From Corbicula japonica (Eukaryota; Mollusca; Bivalvia; Venerida; Cyrenidae): a DNA stretch of 64,000 bases. Where the stretch lies: NCBI GenBank assembly GCA_038501625.1, contig JAZAYU010000010.1, forward strand, positions 5,539,380 through 5,603,379, written 5' to 3'. The position numbers were made by a program, and so were the translations under genes. Within the stretch, counting starts at the first letter, position 1; each line of letters begins with the position of its first letter. The notes beneath the pieces are model-generated. The model saw nothing but the letters and a program-made list of their open reading frames with translations, was not told the origin of the DNA and searched no databases. This document shows positions 1 through 11,390 of the stretch, piece after piece.

Positions 1-617
1 TATCATCAATACTTATATGAATACCCCTTAGTGTACTCAGTTAAATCAAACATTTGAGAAAATATTTGATAACATGACACTTTTGAATGACTGTTGTAAC
101 ACCAATAACGTTAACTTTACGTTTTTCACATTAAATCATGTCAAAACTTTTCTTGGCGTCGACGTCATTTTAAAAAAAAATTTAGAGTCGAAAAACTTGT
201 AACCGGGTTTTAATTTGCCACTCCCCGGAGAAAACAGCTCTCGTAATAAATAAATGAAAACAGTCTCAAGAAAAATATTTTTCGTAAAGCTCTAAACAGT
301 TGATTACAAATATACTTATATCAGATTGACCTTTAAAACATACAGATAATCAGGAAACAAGAAACCAGTTTTATGTTCTCGTTATGTCGAATTCAATTTC
401 CGAAAATGTCGGAGACGACACATGCTCTCATTTTTATTAATGAAATTTATTAATTTTCAAACAAAAACAAAACGTGCTTTTCTTTCTTTTGAAGACGTTA
501 TTTGCTAACTTCTACCCAAAGACATTCCTGTTGCGGAAACAAAACTTCTGTTCTTGTTTATTTTATATAAACGATGAGTTAATAATTTTAAAAGTATGGT
601 TTATAAGTTTTTTTGTT

Positions 618-1567
618 TCGCCCTTTCGAAGAAAAGACGATACATAGGGATCGCTTTGTCCGTCCGTCGGTCTGTCCGTCCGTCACGAAAACTTAACATT
701 GGCTATAACTTTGCCATTTCTAAATATTTCTTCATCAAACTTTCCAATTATACTGCTTATGACAACACGGTCATGATGATGCCAAATTCTTTAGGTCAAG
801 GTCACATTTGATGGAGTTATGCCCCTTTTTCGTCACGAAAACTTAACGTTGGCTATAGCTTTGCCATTTCTTAATATTTCTTCATCAAACTTTCCAATTA
901 TACTGCTTATGACAACACGGTCATGATGATGCCAAATTCTTTAGGTCAAGGTCACATTTGATGGAGTTATGCCCCTTTTTCGTCACGAAAACTTAACGTT
1001 GGCTATAACTTTGTCATTTCCTAACATTTCTTTATCAAACTTTCAAAATATATTGCTTACAACAACACGGTCGTCATGATAGGTTAAGGTCAAATGCCAC
1101 AAAGTTATGCCCCTTTTCATACTTATATTTTGTCATGAAAACTTAATCTTGGCTATAACTTTGCCATTTCTTAACATTTCTTCATCAAACTTTCAACAAA
1201 TATTGCTTACAACAACACGGTCGTCATGATACCACAGACAATGTCTTATTTCACTACAGTTATGCCCCTTTTTATATTTTGTCATAAAAACTTAAGGTTA
1301 TATACATATTGCCGTATGTTAATATTTCCTCATCGATTTTTTATATTATATTGCCACTGACAACTTTATTATGATTATTCCAAAACTAAAGGTCAAGGTC
1401 ACAAGTGACAGACATATGCCCCTTTTTGTACTTAGATTTTTGTCATGAAAACTTAACATTCACTTTAGCTATGCCGTTTCTTAACATGTCTTCATCACGC
1501 TTTAATATTATGCTGTCTTACAAAGTATCCAAGGGCGACACAAGTGTTCAACTGAACACCCATCTAG
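618..1567 (+). mobile_element. Pearl-like non-autonomous Helitron (HINE) with six core repeats
   Basis: The element starts TCGCCCTTTCGAAG, has a GTCC/GTCG microsatellite at about 658-684, then about six tandem core units of ~150-160 bp beginning near 681, 831, 981, 1131, 1280 and 1441. It ends with GGGCGACACAAG, a short palindrome GTGTTCAACTGAACAC (1544-1559) and the terminus CTAG (1564-1567). The TCGCCC start and GGGCGA near the end are subterminal inverted repeats. TC start, 3' hairpin, CTAG end, subterminal inverted repeats and internal satellite-like units match what is known of Helentron-associated elements (HINEs) and bivalve pearl elements. It has no transposase or helicase frame, so it is non-autonomous. 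The shorter copy at 29,926-30,151 supports both ends. Units 1-3 are nearly identical, while later units are more diverged. Confidence 0.75.
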
Positions 1568-1571
1568 TTTT

Positions 1572-2378
1572 CTTAGAATGTTTGAAAGAGTTTATCTTCT
1601 ACATGAAATGATATGGAAACATTTTTTCTTTCTAATTACGAATTAAGCAAACTTGCCGTATATCCTGGAAAGTTCGGTCATAATTGAAAGTCGAAAACAA
1701 GTGACTGTCGAAAAAAACACTAACACACAAACATGCTATCGTTGGTAAAACCATTTCTTAATCTTTTTCTGTCTTTATTTAGAAACAGACCACCTCAGTA
1801 TTGACAATTAATTGTCGCTAGATTTGTACCAAGGGATTTCAAGCAGATTTTATCGTCAGTGAATAAGACTTTTTCATTAGACCGAGCAAGCAAACGACGT
1901 TTTTGTCTGAACGCAATGCAATGTCAAATTAGTCTGTGCCCTATGTCTTCCGTCTAGGTCAGCAACATGTAAACCTTTTCGACTTAATTGCCTTCGTTTT
2001 CAGACTGTACGAATGTGACTTTTGTTCTTTTCATTCCGCTGACGCAGGAAGTGTTTCCAAGAGCATATTAATTCAAATTACTGTTCACTTGATGATTTAA
2101 ACATGGGCGCACCATACGAACGCTCTTTATAGTATTTCCCTTGTTGATAATCAATATATATCTATATCTATATATAAAATATATTAATAAAAATACCTTA
2201 CTATTGTCGGTCAATAGCTATTCAGAGCTAATGTTGTGCTTTGATCTGTAAACAGCGACATCAAATAAAATTTTGTATCCTTGTATCCTGTATCCCAAAA
2301 TGCTCTTTTATAGAAAGATGCAGCTTGGTCCTGCTCTGGGAACGATATCAAATTTCCATTCGATAATTAAAAAAATGT
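1572..2378. other. Non-coding stretch, partly duplicated
   Basis: About 1700-1995 belongs to duplication D. The rest is AT-rich and holds a short TATATC run near 2154-2180 and no frame that looks coding. I see no promoter or RNA gene here. Confidence 0.5.
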
Positions 2379-2465
2379 AAGTTGTCGTTTTGTGTCGATG
2401 CGGCGTTAAGTTGTCGTATTGTGTCGATGCGACGTTAAGTTGTCGTTTTGTGTCGATGCGGCGTT
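2379..2465 (+). repeat. Minisatellite, 3 x 29 bp
   Basis: Three head-to-tail units begin at 2379, 2408 and 2437 with AAGTTGTCGTNTTGTGTCGA followed by TGCGRCGTT. They differ at two or three positions. The array is absent from the second copy of duplication D, so it arose or was lost after the duplication. Confidence 0.9.
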
Positions 2466-3010
2466 GATTCTCAGTTCCCCCCCTTATGATCGCCCTCGTC
2501 TTGTGTCAGAATCTAGATTTGTCCCTGTTGATGTCATTGTAATTGAATCCAGTCTGATCTGAATTTGCGAAAGTTTTTGTTTACAAATAGAGGACTACAA
2601 ACCGAGGAGTTCTAAACTAAGTAAGAGGTTATTTCATTTATCTGAATTGCTATTCGAATTCACAAACAAATCTTGTAGACCTATTAATTGTTCTCATACC
2701 ATTGATCCCATTTTAATTGCTACCTAAAAAGTAATTTGTATTCTCATTTCTGCACACAAGTGTATGTCTCACATGTTATTAACAAACTACTGTTCAATAT
2801 TTCGGTTTGTTTTATGTGGGTTGTGAATTCCCAAAAAACGTATTAACCTTTAGGATATATCTTCTACATTATAAAGTTTGCGTTTGACTTGCACTGTAAA
2901 AACATAGTCAGTAAGTTCTGTAATCAGCAAAATAATCCTTTACCGAGGTTATTCAGAGATAATACGTTTATAGAGCTTTCTGATCACGCCTTTTGGGGGT
3001 GGGGTTCTCC

Positions 3011-3092
3011 CGTCCAGCTCATTCGGTAGCTTTGTCCGAATTGCATGGCTATGCGCTGCCGCCATGACAATGCGGGTTCGCTCCGCAGTAGA
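3011..3092 (+). repeat. tRNA-like SINE head or decayed tRNA
   Basis: This short GC-richer stretch contains CAGCTCATTCGGTAG (3015-3029), close to a Pol III A box, and GGGTTCGCTCC (3074-3084), close to the B box consensus GGTTCGANTCC. The boxes are about 59 bp apart, longer than in a normal class I tRNA, and I could not fold a full cloverleaf with paired acceptor arms. A tRNA-derived SINE head is therefore likelier than a working tRNA. It lies in a part of duplication D missing from copy 2. Confidence 0.4.
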
Positions 3093-3262
3093 GGCTATTT
3101 AATTTTATATTCTCGGATACTTTTCATAATTCCATCATGTGATGTTTCTCTCAATATCTTCTAGTTTACGACATAATACTCCTCAAAGCTGCAGAAATTA
3201 CTCCGCTAATCATGTAATGATATTAATCTTAAAATATCACATTGATCAAATTGTGCGTTTTT

Positions 3263-6138
3263 TTGTTTTCTCTTTTATCAGAGATTATGTTCAATCCACA
3301 TTACAAAAGGTCAACGAATACAGAAATCGGACAAAGCATGAATTAGGTATATATATATAGCTTTAAGATGAGAACGTGTTGAGAAATTATCTCAGAAGCC
3401 GGAGTCTGTAAAAAAACATGCATATGTACGTTGCTGTAAGGCATAGTTCCATTTCAGAACTAACTTAATATGTGTATTGTATTTCTTAAAATAAAATAAT
3501 TTTGTTATAGATGCACATTCGTGGAAAGCAAACACCAAATATTGTTTTCCATTTACTTTGAATATGTTTACTTTTCCATTTAAATCTAAGAAGAAAAAAT
3601 TGACTGATTTACCTGCTTTTTGTCACCAACAGTCTGAATATTTAAAGAGGAAGTTATGCTGAGGAAATACTTCCTCAATATTTGGTTTGACCCGAATAAT
3701 TTTGTGTCGCCTGCAATGAATACATATGGAAACTCTCTGCATTTTGATATGAGGAGGATGTGATTTCTGAGTGATGCATGTCTTACTTGTTTGATACAGG
3801 TATATTATTCAATCGTCTGATGTACCCTTCCATTATATAGATAGGCCGAAGTTAGGGACATTAATATTCTTACCATACTATGATAATACTCCAGCCGGTC
3901 ATTTATCAATCCTTTACAATCTTCTATGATTTATTTTGTCTGGAACAATATTTCTTTTGTAGAAAAATGCGTTGATTTTTTTAAGAAACCGACTTTCAGA
4001 AAATTGATTATGATTAATCGTCCGACGACAACAGGCTGAATCAAAATAAATTGTCGACAAAAAGTTGAATGAGAATTTCAGACTTAGGAGTATATTAGAT
4101 TTACAGAGGAAAAAAGCCGTTCTAGATTTCAGTAAGTGCTGTTGCAGATATGTTGTCTGATATAATATTAATGAAGACGACAAAAAGAAATAAATAAATT
4201 ATATGTTTAAAACATAATATCAGAAAATATCTTTAAACTGTCAACAAGGGATCATTTCATATATGACGTTATTTATGTTGTGTTGTAGATGTGTTCTACT
4301 CGCCTCTAAGATTGTTAATAACACTAAGAAAAATTTTAATGATCTTTTAATAAAACAATAACAATACTTTAATAAAAACTACTTATAAATTGATTATTTA
4401 ATTTATTTCATCTTTGTATTTTAATTAGTTTTTGTAAGATCAGCAAACTTAAATAGTTGTTGATAAGATACTGTTTTCTACATTTTTCATATCTTGTATC
4501 AGTCATTTGTTTATCACGTATTTTGTATTGTTATTTGTTTCCTAGCAACATTGTAATGATGTGCTTTTTGAAACTGTTGTTGATGCGATCACTCCCACAT
4601 GATTTTGTAATTCAATTAAAACTTAAAGTTGTTTGTGTATTATGTTATCACGCAAACAAGAGTTATAAATTTGTACGGAATTTATGAGAAAATTTAAAGA
4701 TATATTTGAATTTTATTTGATATGAAGGATATTTACTTCAAATATTTTCAAAACCAGGTCAATTAGTGACAAATACAAAAAGCATGCAATAGAAATATAC
4801 GATCTTGTTTAGGCATCTCATCATGATAAAGAAAAAATATTTTATTATGAAATGTTGTTTTCTAATCGCAATGTAATGAAAAGGAAAAGGTGGGGGAGAC
4901 CTATGCAAATCAGTAATGGTCTCATTCAAAAAACCGCACTCATTAAATATTAGATAAAAAGCAGAAAATGAGTTTATACTCTGATTGATTTCAGAAAGGA
5001 AACAACACGAGAATTGGAAGGGATTTTATCCGTTGTATCCATGTACACCTCAGTGTTACAAACCCCAGTAGACAAATTGCGTTACTGAAGATGAGTGTGT
5101 TTTATTTGGCATTTCATTGATTTACACTGCAATGAAATCTTCACAGCATTTTGCGAGCTTTATGAATCGTGATTTCTTTATTGACTGTTACTAAAAACAG
5201 CTATCTGGGAAAACCGCTCTAGATTTATAAACGCTTCACGAATGTTCAAATTGTAAATAATTAGTTTCTTAATATTTAATTTATCATAATTTATTTAAAT
5301 ATTTTAAGCAACCAAACATCTTATTATAACATGTATTTAGTTATTTAAAACATGAATTGAAAAACAGAAGATTATCATTCGAGGTAAACCAAATTATAAA
5401 CCAACTATTTTATGGGATCAAAACGTGAACACTTCATTATTTGATAAACTGGTTAGAAGTCGACGTCGATATAACTCATTTTCAACATTGTAGAATTATT
5501 GCTGACGTTAAAACAACGTTTTTTTTTATCTTATTTTTGATTATTATAACCGGTTTGTTTTTCGCTGAATCGCTGCAAGTTTAAATATCGTTTTATTCAG
5601 TAAGGAGAATCTGATACCAGCTGTGTGAAGCAACCTTGAACAAAAACAAAAGAAATATGATAAAACAATCGCTCGTTACTTATTTTTCTTGAAGCATAGC
5701 TTCTTGGATCTGATAATTTAGACTGATCGTCTGAAACGTGTAAACAAACAATCTGCTGCTTCAAGACTTCTGCAATATTAATGAAAATCCCATGAGAAAA
5801 AGTCTGCTCAGATAACATCGGTGCTTAGAGCATTCGATAAATTGTCGAGGCTTTGTCTTCCGAATGTGGCAAATACTGATATGCATAGTTCATCTTTTAA
5901 GAGATGAGGTGTCGGCACTGACTTTTGTTTCTCAGACTGTTCATCTCTTGTCATTCTACTGACTCGACATGCTTAGACTACAAAGGAGCTGCATATATGC
6001 TATTTGTTACGTTATAAATACAAAAAAAAACATTGATTTTAATTCACACTGTGAGAGCCAACTCTAGCTTGTTCATCAAATTGGAATTTTGTTTTATTCA
6101 AAACAAGTTAACTTCGAATAGCGATAATGCAGTTACAG
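3263..6138. other. Unassigned AT-rich stretch
   Basis: I find no recognisable gene, RNA or repeat boundary. Short frames at 3914-4183 (minus), 4457-4687 (plus) and 5597-5818 (minus) have no motif or domain I know and amino acid content expected from AT-rich DNA. Confidence 0.5.
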
Positions 6139-6500
6139 TCTTATGTTTGTATGCTTTTGCATGCAACATTGTTGAGCTGATGGGTGGGTTGGAGTTATTT
6201 CACCAAGACAATTTGTACTTGTTTTGTGATACGAGAACCTGTTGGGGCAAGTGTGAGGTTGGTGCACCCTAGAACCTGGTTTAAACCCCCAGTGGCAATT
6301 TGTTTTGCCACTGACCGTTCCAAGGCGGTATCCCCAAAGGTTCTCTTGTTTATTAATTGTTTGTGGCGTTCTATTTGAATTGACATACATATATAAAACA
6401 TGAGCTCTCTCTCTCTCTCTCTCTTCCTCTCTTCTTTTTCGCTGCGTGGGGAGGCTGTGTTTTTTTAGTGTGGCGATTCCTGATATGCATATGTTGCTTT
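6139..6500 (+). mobile_element. Family A retroelement 3' end, full tail
   Basis: A 5'-truncated copy of the 3' region of the element whose reverse transcriptase remnant is at 33,465-34,212. In order it shows the TGCATGCAACATTGTTGAGC segment, the structured core (6232-6346, bounded by GAGAACC and GGTTCTC), the TTTGTGGCG segment, a CT-rich tract and the terminal GTGGCGATTCCTGATATGCA. Copies sharing a 3' end but differing in 5' extent are typical of target-primed reverse transcription. Confidence 0.75.
6403..6432 (+). repeat. CT microsatellite
   Basis: An expanded (CT)n tract inside the family A tail. The same position in other copies is a shorter CT-rich or, on the other strand, GAGAGAG-rich tract, so this copy shows local expansion. 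Confidence 0.9.
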
Positions 6501-6756
6501 TTTATGCACACAATCATAACCGGATAATACTTTGCAACACTGTTTAGTAATACATGTGTACATATTCAGTTGAGCTTATGCCGAGGTTTGGCAACGCGAA
6601 CGGACATTTTCATACATGCTTATGTCATGTTCCGTGGGCTTAAAATATCACGTTGGATTTGAAAAACAATTACACTTTAAAGTGACTGTGTACGGCCAGA
6701 AAGCTTCACACATATTTAAAACAAAAATAATTTAACTCGCCGACGAACGCAATAAA

Positions 6757-8003
6757 ATATTTCATCAATTCGTATATAAATACCCCTTATTGTACTCAGT
6801 TTAATCAAACATTTGAAAAAAATGATAACATGACACTTTTGAATGACTAATGTAACAATAATAACGTTAACTTGACGTTTTTCACAACAAATCATTCAAA
6901 ACTTGTCTTGGCGTCTACGTCATTTTAAAGACATTTTGATTCCAATAGCTTGTAACCGGGTTTTAATTTGCCACGCCCCGGAGAAAACAGCTCTCGTAAT
7001 AAATAAATGAAAACAGTCTCAAGGAAAATAAATTATCGTAAAGCTCTTAAAAATTGATTACAAGAATACTTATATCAGATTGACCTTTAGGACATACAGA
7101 TAATCAGGAAACAAGAAACCAGTTTTATGTTCTCGTTATGTCGATTTCAATTTCCGTAAATGTCGGAGACGACACATGCTCTTTTTTTTATTAGTCAAAC
7201 ATGACATTTAAAAAAATCTGTACCTTTCAAGGGAAATGTTAATAGTTCCAAATTATACTTGTTTTATGAATTAGAAAATGACTGGAAAAAAGAACAACAC
7301 TTACACAAAAACGTGCGATTGTTGGTAAAACCATTTCTAATTCTATTTTTCAGTCTTTATTTGGAAACAGACCACCTCAGTATTGACAATTAATTGTCAC
7401 TAGATTTGTACCAAGGGATTTCAAGCAGAATTTATAGTCAGTGAATTTTACTTTTTCATTAGACCAAGCAAGCAAACGACGTTTTCGTCTGGACGCAGTG
7501 CACTGTCAAGTTAGTCTGTGCCCTATGTTTTCCGTCTAGGTCAGCAACATGTAAACCTTTTTCGACTTAATTGCTAAATATTGCTTCACGAGCAAATTTC
7601 TGCTTGCAGACTTATTGATTGATTCCATTCCATTGATCCCATTTTATCTGCTAACTTAAAAGTAATAGGTATTCTTATTTCTATGAGCACCAGTGCATGC
7701 CACACATGTTATAAACAAACAACTGTATAATATTTCGGTTCGTTTAATGGAGGATTGTGAATTCCAAGCAAGCTTAATAACCTTGAGGATATAGTATTAC
7801 CTCCAATCTTTGAAAGTTCGCTTTTGACTTGCACTGTACAACACATTATTTAGAGTCTCAGATCCTTTTTTATATTTTCATTATGTGATGTTTCGCTCAC
7901 AATCTTCTCGTTTACGACATAATCATTCTTAAAGCTGTAGAAATTACGCCGCTGTTTATGGAAGGGTACTAACCCGAAAATATCACATTAATCGAATTAT
8001 AGG
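6757..8003 (+). repeat. Segmental duplication D, copy 2
   Basis: This is the shorter partner of 1-3262, offset by about 6.76 kb at the left end. It keeps the same block order but lacks the pearl-like element, the 3 x 29-bp minisatellite and the tRNA-like head. Substitutions and small indels are spread throughout, so the duplication is old rather than an assembly repeat. Confidence 0.85.
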
Positions 8004-9072
8004 AAATGGCGTGTTATTATTAAAAAATGCTTTTCTTAACTAATTTTTTTGTTTTATGATTGTGCATAAGACAAGACGACTGAGCCGGTAGACATTAAAA
8101 TGTGTGCCCCATTAAAGTTATTTTACGAAAAATATAAACTACATAATATAAGGACTCGGATTTACTGATTTACTGATACCACTGGCCGATTTTTAATGAC
8201 CTTCTATGGTGTTTAAGTTATTTGGTTATTGTTTCTGTTATGCATAATTAATTTTTGGCAATGTTGAACAAAACCTTTTCTATATTCAACAACATATCGA
8301 ACTTGTTTCCCGCCTAAAACAAAATCATATTATGTTAGAGCAGTAAGTATTAGTCGCAACCATTTTTCATTTGGAAAATCACGCTAACACAGAAACATAA
8401 CATTAATATGACATTAATTATAACATGAAAACTCAGCTTGCTTTGTATGAAACGGTAAAGTATCATCTTAGATGCAGAAATTCTGAACATTAGAAACGAC
8501 AAATGATAGTTTAAACTTTAGTGCATGGTCGTATTATAGTCGCACAAACAGCACTTGAAGACTTTCGGACCGAAAGTCATTTATTTCTATGTGAGTATGA
8601 CATGTAAGTATAGAACAGAGTATAATCGGGTCGGGTTAACTTATTATTTAGGAGTTTGCGACACCACCTTCTGTTTAGAGCGCCGACTTTTATGAGATTC
8701 TGACAGTAATTGATTATGTAAGAGTTCTCAACCGTTAAAGGTCATCAACCACGGAAAACATCACTCAGTAGTTCATTGTTCCCTTTGAATCAAGGAATTT
8801 TATTATCTGTTTTAGTAAGTATTTATTCAATAATTGTCTGTGTTTTGTCTTAGTTTATATACATGTAACTACTGTTTAGTATAAATGAAGGACTTTAAAA
8901 AGCCACTACTAACCAAAAAAGTGGAACATTTGCATAGTGTTATCATTCTATCCAGTATTATAGGTCTTTTCGTTGTTTTTTTATTAAAATGTAAGCTTTG
9001 AACCTTACATGTTTTATAAATTTAAATGGCACTGTACAACATTCGTATAACGAGTGTTATTAAATATCTGGT
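8004..9072. other. Unassigned AT-rich stretch
   Basis: Nothing recognisable beyond AT-rich sequence; no frame above 60 codons and no tandem repeat. Confidence 0.5.
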
Positions 9073-9210
9073 AAGAACCTTTTGGGGGCTAGTGTTAGGA
9101 CGATGCACAATAGAACACAGTTTCAACCTCCAGGGCCAAATTGTTCTAAGGTGGTAATCCCTCAGGTTCCTTTTGTTCCTTTTCTTGTATTGTTTGTGGT
9201 TTATTAAGTG
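9073..9210 (+). mobile_element. Family A, diverged core fragment
   Basis: Matches the A core in order: AAGAACCTTTTGGGGGC, GATGCACAATAGAACAC, a CAACCTCCAGGGCCAAATTG remnant of the hairpin, then GTGGTAATCCCTCAGGTTCC and TTGTATTGTTTGTGG. The terminal tail is missing. It is clearly older than the copy at 6139-6500. Confidence 0.6.
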
Positions 9211-9281
9211 AATAAATCATTTATAAGCGATTAAGGAAAAAATGTTTGAGCGAAAACAACGCCAATTCAAATTTATGGCTA

Positions 9282-9330
9282 AAAATCGCCATGGCGATTC
9301 AATGGCGATGAAAAATCGCCATGGCGTTTT
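9282..9330. repeat. ATCGCCATGGCGAT palindromic repeats
   Basis: Two AAAATCGCCATGGCG blocks flank a central CAATGGCGATG. ATCGCCATGGCGAT is a perfect 14-bp palindrome, so the stretch can fold in more than one way. It may be the relic of a foldback element; no matching partner was found in the window. Confidence 0.6.
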
Positions 9331-9653
9331 GTCGTTTGAGACTCGATAGCTAACTCATTTTTAAAGATATTGGGTTCAAAAAAATGGTAATTTATATATT
9401 ATACCCCCAACTATGTTTAAAAAATAATTTAGAATTAGTAGCTGGGTTTGCGAATTCACCAGAGTCCCACTCTGTTTTAAGCAAAAAATCAAAATGTGGG
9501 ACCTTTAGAACTTAAAGTAAGGATTGTGTTTTCTGTTATAACATTTCTCGTAACGATATTGCCGACCGGTGATTCTATTGTAATTAAATATTTCAGCCGA
9601 GTTCTAGGAAGCTTCTTGATAAAACACAAAGTCAGACATGTTTCCGTTATTAA

Positions 9654-9980
9654 TTAATGAATTGAAATCTCCACTTTCTCGCATGCTTGCCGATTGTGTA
9701 AAGCATGTAAACTTTCGTTACCCATCGTCAAGCAAATGAAACATTGAAAATTAACGAAAGATATTGCCTCTACCTGGGAGCAAACCTGCACCGTCACGGC
9801 GACAGCGCCCCTGCAATTCCGACGACAAAACCAATAGCTAACCGGAACAAAAAGGTTGATCAGATAGCCTTGATAAACGTTATCATCACTGCACGACATC
9901 GGTTACGGGTTATTTTACAGATAACAGTACTAACTATATGTATGGGGAGATTTTTTACGGCCGCTACACTGCACAGATAG
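9654..9980. other. GC-richer island with overlapping open frames
   Basis: A frame of 81 codons on the minus strand (9654-9899) overlaps one of 78 codons on the plus strand (9744-9980). The stretch around 9770-9850 is richer in G+C than its flanks. In the minus sense, a second frame reads a hydrophobic run FRLAIGFVVGIAGALS that looks like a membrane segment but is closed by stops on both sides. I recognise no family. It could be a decayed exon or simply a GC-rich patch. Confidence 0.2.
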
Positions 9981-10740
9981 CGCTACTGTGAATTATTTGT
10001 TTCATTAACGATAACTTTTTGTTGTTTTTGTCCTATTGCAATTTTTAGAAGGACGTAGTATAGAACATCTGCTCACTGCCAGAATTCAGTAACTTTTATG
10101 CCCGTTTAACAACATTATGAAATGAACCGGATATAACACATTCAAAATCAAAATCGTTCCATTTATGCATAAAGTGGTCTTTGAGTTTGAATAATTTTCA
10201 CATTTAATTTCATGTAATTAAACGTCGTGAGTTTAGTCCCTTCGCGTAGTTTGATGATCATTATACCAATATATGTCTCCTACCGAATTATGATATTTTC
10301 AATTAATGTACATCATTTATTGACTTGAATTATTTTTTAATATCTTTCGCTAATTTTTTCCTCTACCTGTTTGACGTGTACAAAATTTAAAAAAACTTTA
10401 TGATAATAATAGTTCAGTCAGTTGTTTATACATTACATATTATCTTTTGATTTTCGTATTTGTTTACCTTTGTCATGACTTGGTGCCAGCATTTGTTTTT
10501 TGAAAGCGTTTCTATTATCTTTCATCTGTTGTTTGATAGGTTCAGAACAAATCTCCTTTACAAAATTATGTATCTTAAGTTAATATAACGGTATAAGTTT
10601 CTACAATGTTTAACGATTCAAGTCTTATTGTATGAAGAAGGTTATGGCATGACATTGTTTCAGAGTCCCTTATAGCACAACATACATTCAACATATTGCA
10701 TCGTATCGTGTCGTGATAGTAACATATTGCATCATATTGC

Positions 10741-10875
10741 TACATCCAAAAGACACATCCTCCCCACGCAGTTAAAATGTAGAAACTAGAAACGTAGAGA
10801 GGAAAAGAGATCTTTGGTTTAGAATAATCAATTACAAAAAGGACCATTAACAATAAACAAAAATGATAACATGAG
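10741..10875 (-). mobile_element. Family A, diverged tail fragment
   Basis: Matches the family A 3' tail in reverse orientation: CATCCTCCCCACGCAG, GTAGAGAGGAAAAGAGA, TTTAGAATAATCA and AACAATAAACAAAAATGA. The core does not follow, so it ends where the core would begin. Confidence 0.6.
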
Positions 10876-10987
10876 CAAAAAACAACAACATGTCACACCG
10901 AAATCAAAACTGTATAGGGAACTTTACATACAGAAAGTAAGAACATACCCACAAATACGACAAAAAAACATGAACTATACTTACGAA

Positions 10988-11181
10988 GACACTTTTTACA
11001 GTATTCACATCGCAAATTAAAAAGGAAACTCATGCATATTATTAAATAGTCAGAATAAAACATGTTTGTATTGTTTATTATTGAGACACTTTTTACAGTA
11101 TTCACATCGCAAATTAAAAAGGAAACTCATGCATATTATTAAATAGTCAGAATAAAACATGTTTGTATTGTTTATTATTGA
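10988..11181 (+). repeat. Exact tandem duplication, 2 x 97 bp
   Basis: 10,988-11,084 and 11,085-11,181 are identical by direct reading. Identity in otherwise diverged DNA indicates a recent event or an assembly duplication. The second copy runs straight into block E1. Confidence 0.95.
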
Positions 11182-11390
11182 GTTTATCAAAAACTCATAG
11201 AAATAAGGTCTATCAAGTAAACATATCTGTTTGCACTCACAGTTCTGGCAGTATTATCATTATACACAGTATATCTGTTGATAAAAGCGTCTTTGCTGCC
11301 AATCAAATCTATCTTCATGTTTTGAAATTGCAATTGCGCGTCTCGGAATGCTTATGTAATGTCATAAATAGATAAGATCAGATCAGACAT
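11168..11390 (+). repeat. Duplicated block E, copy 1
   Basis: One of five diverged copies sharing, in order, GAAATAAGG, CTGTTTGCACTCA, TATCTGTT(A/G)ATAAAAG, a TGCCAA..AATCAATC segment and GCAATTGCGC. Stops in all frames differ between copies, so conservation is of DNA, not of a protein. Confidence 0.7.

Larger units (their letters stand above)
1..3262 (+). repeat. Segmental duplication D, copy 1
   Basis: Direct comparison shows collinear blocks shared with 6757-8003: 1-445, about 1700-1995, 2640-2915 and 3112-3255 match the second copy in order. Shared landmarks include GTAACCGGGTTTTAATTTGC, GACCACCTCAGTATTGACAA and GACTTGCACTGTA. This copy carries extra sequence at about 455-1700 (a pearl-like element), 2000-2640 (a minisatellite) and 2925-3110 (a tRNA-like head). 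The duplication may begin left of the window, so its left boundary is unknown. No conserved protein frame runs through the shared blocks. Confidence 0.85.

Noticed and set aside
5597..5818. 73-codon minus frame and shared GCAACCTTGAACAAAA with about 26,248
   Set aside because: The shared string is about 16 bp with unrelated flanks, and the frame has no recognised domain.
6133..6401. Several overlapping frames on both strands
   Set aside because: All lie in the family A 3' region, and the same frames are broken in other copies (33,084 and 50,834 give similar spurious peptides).
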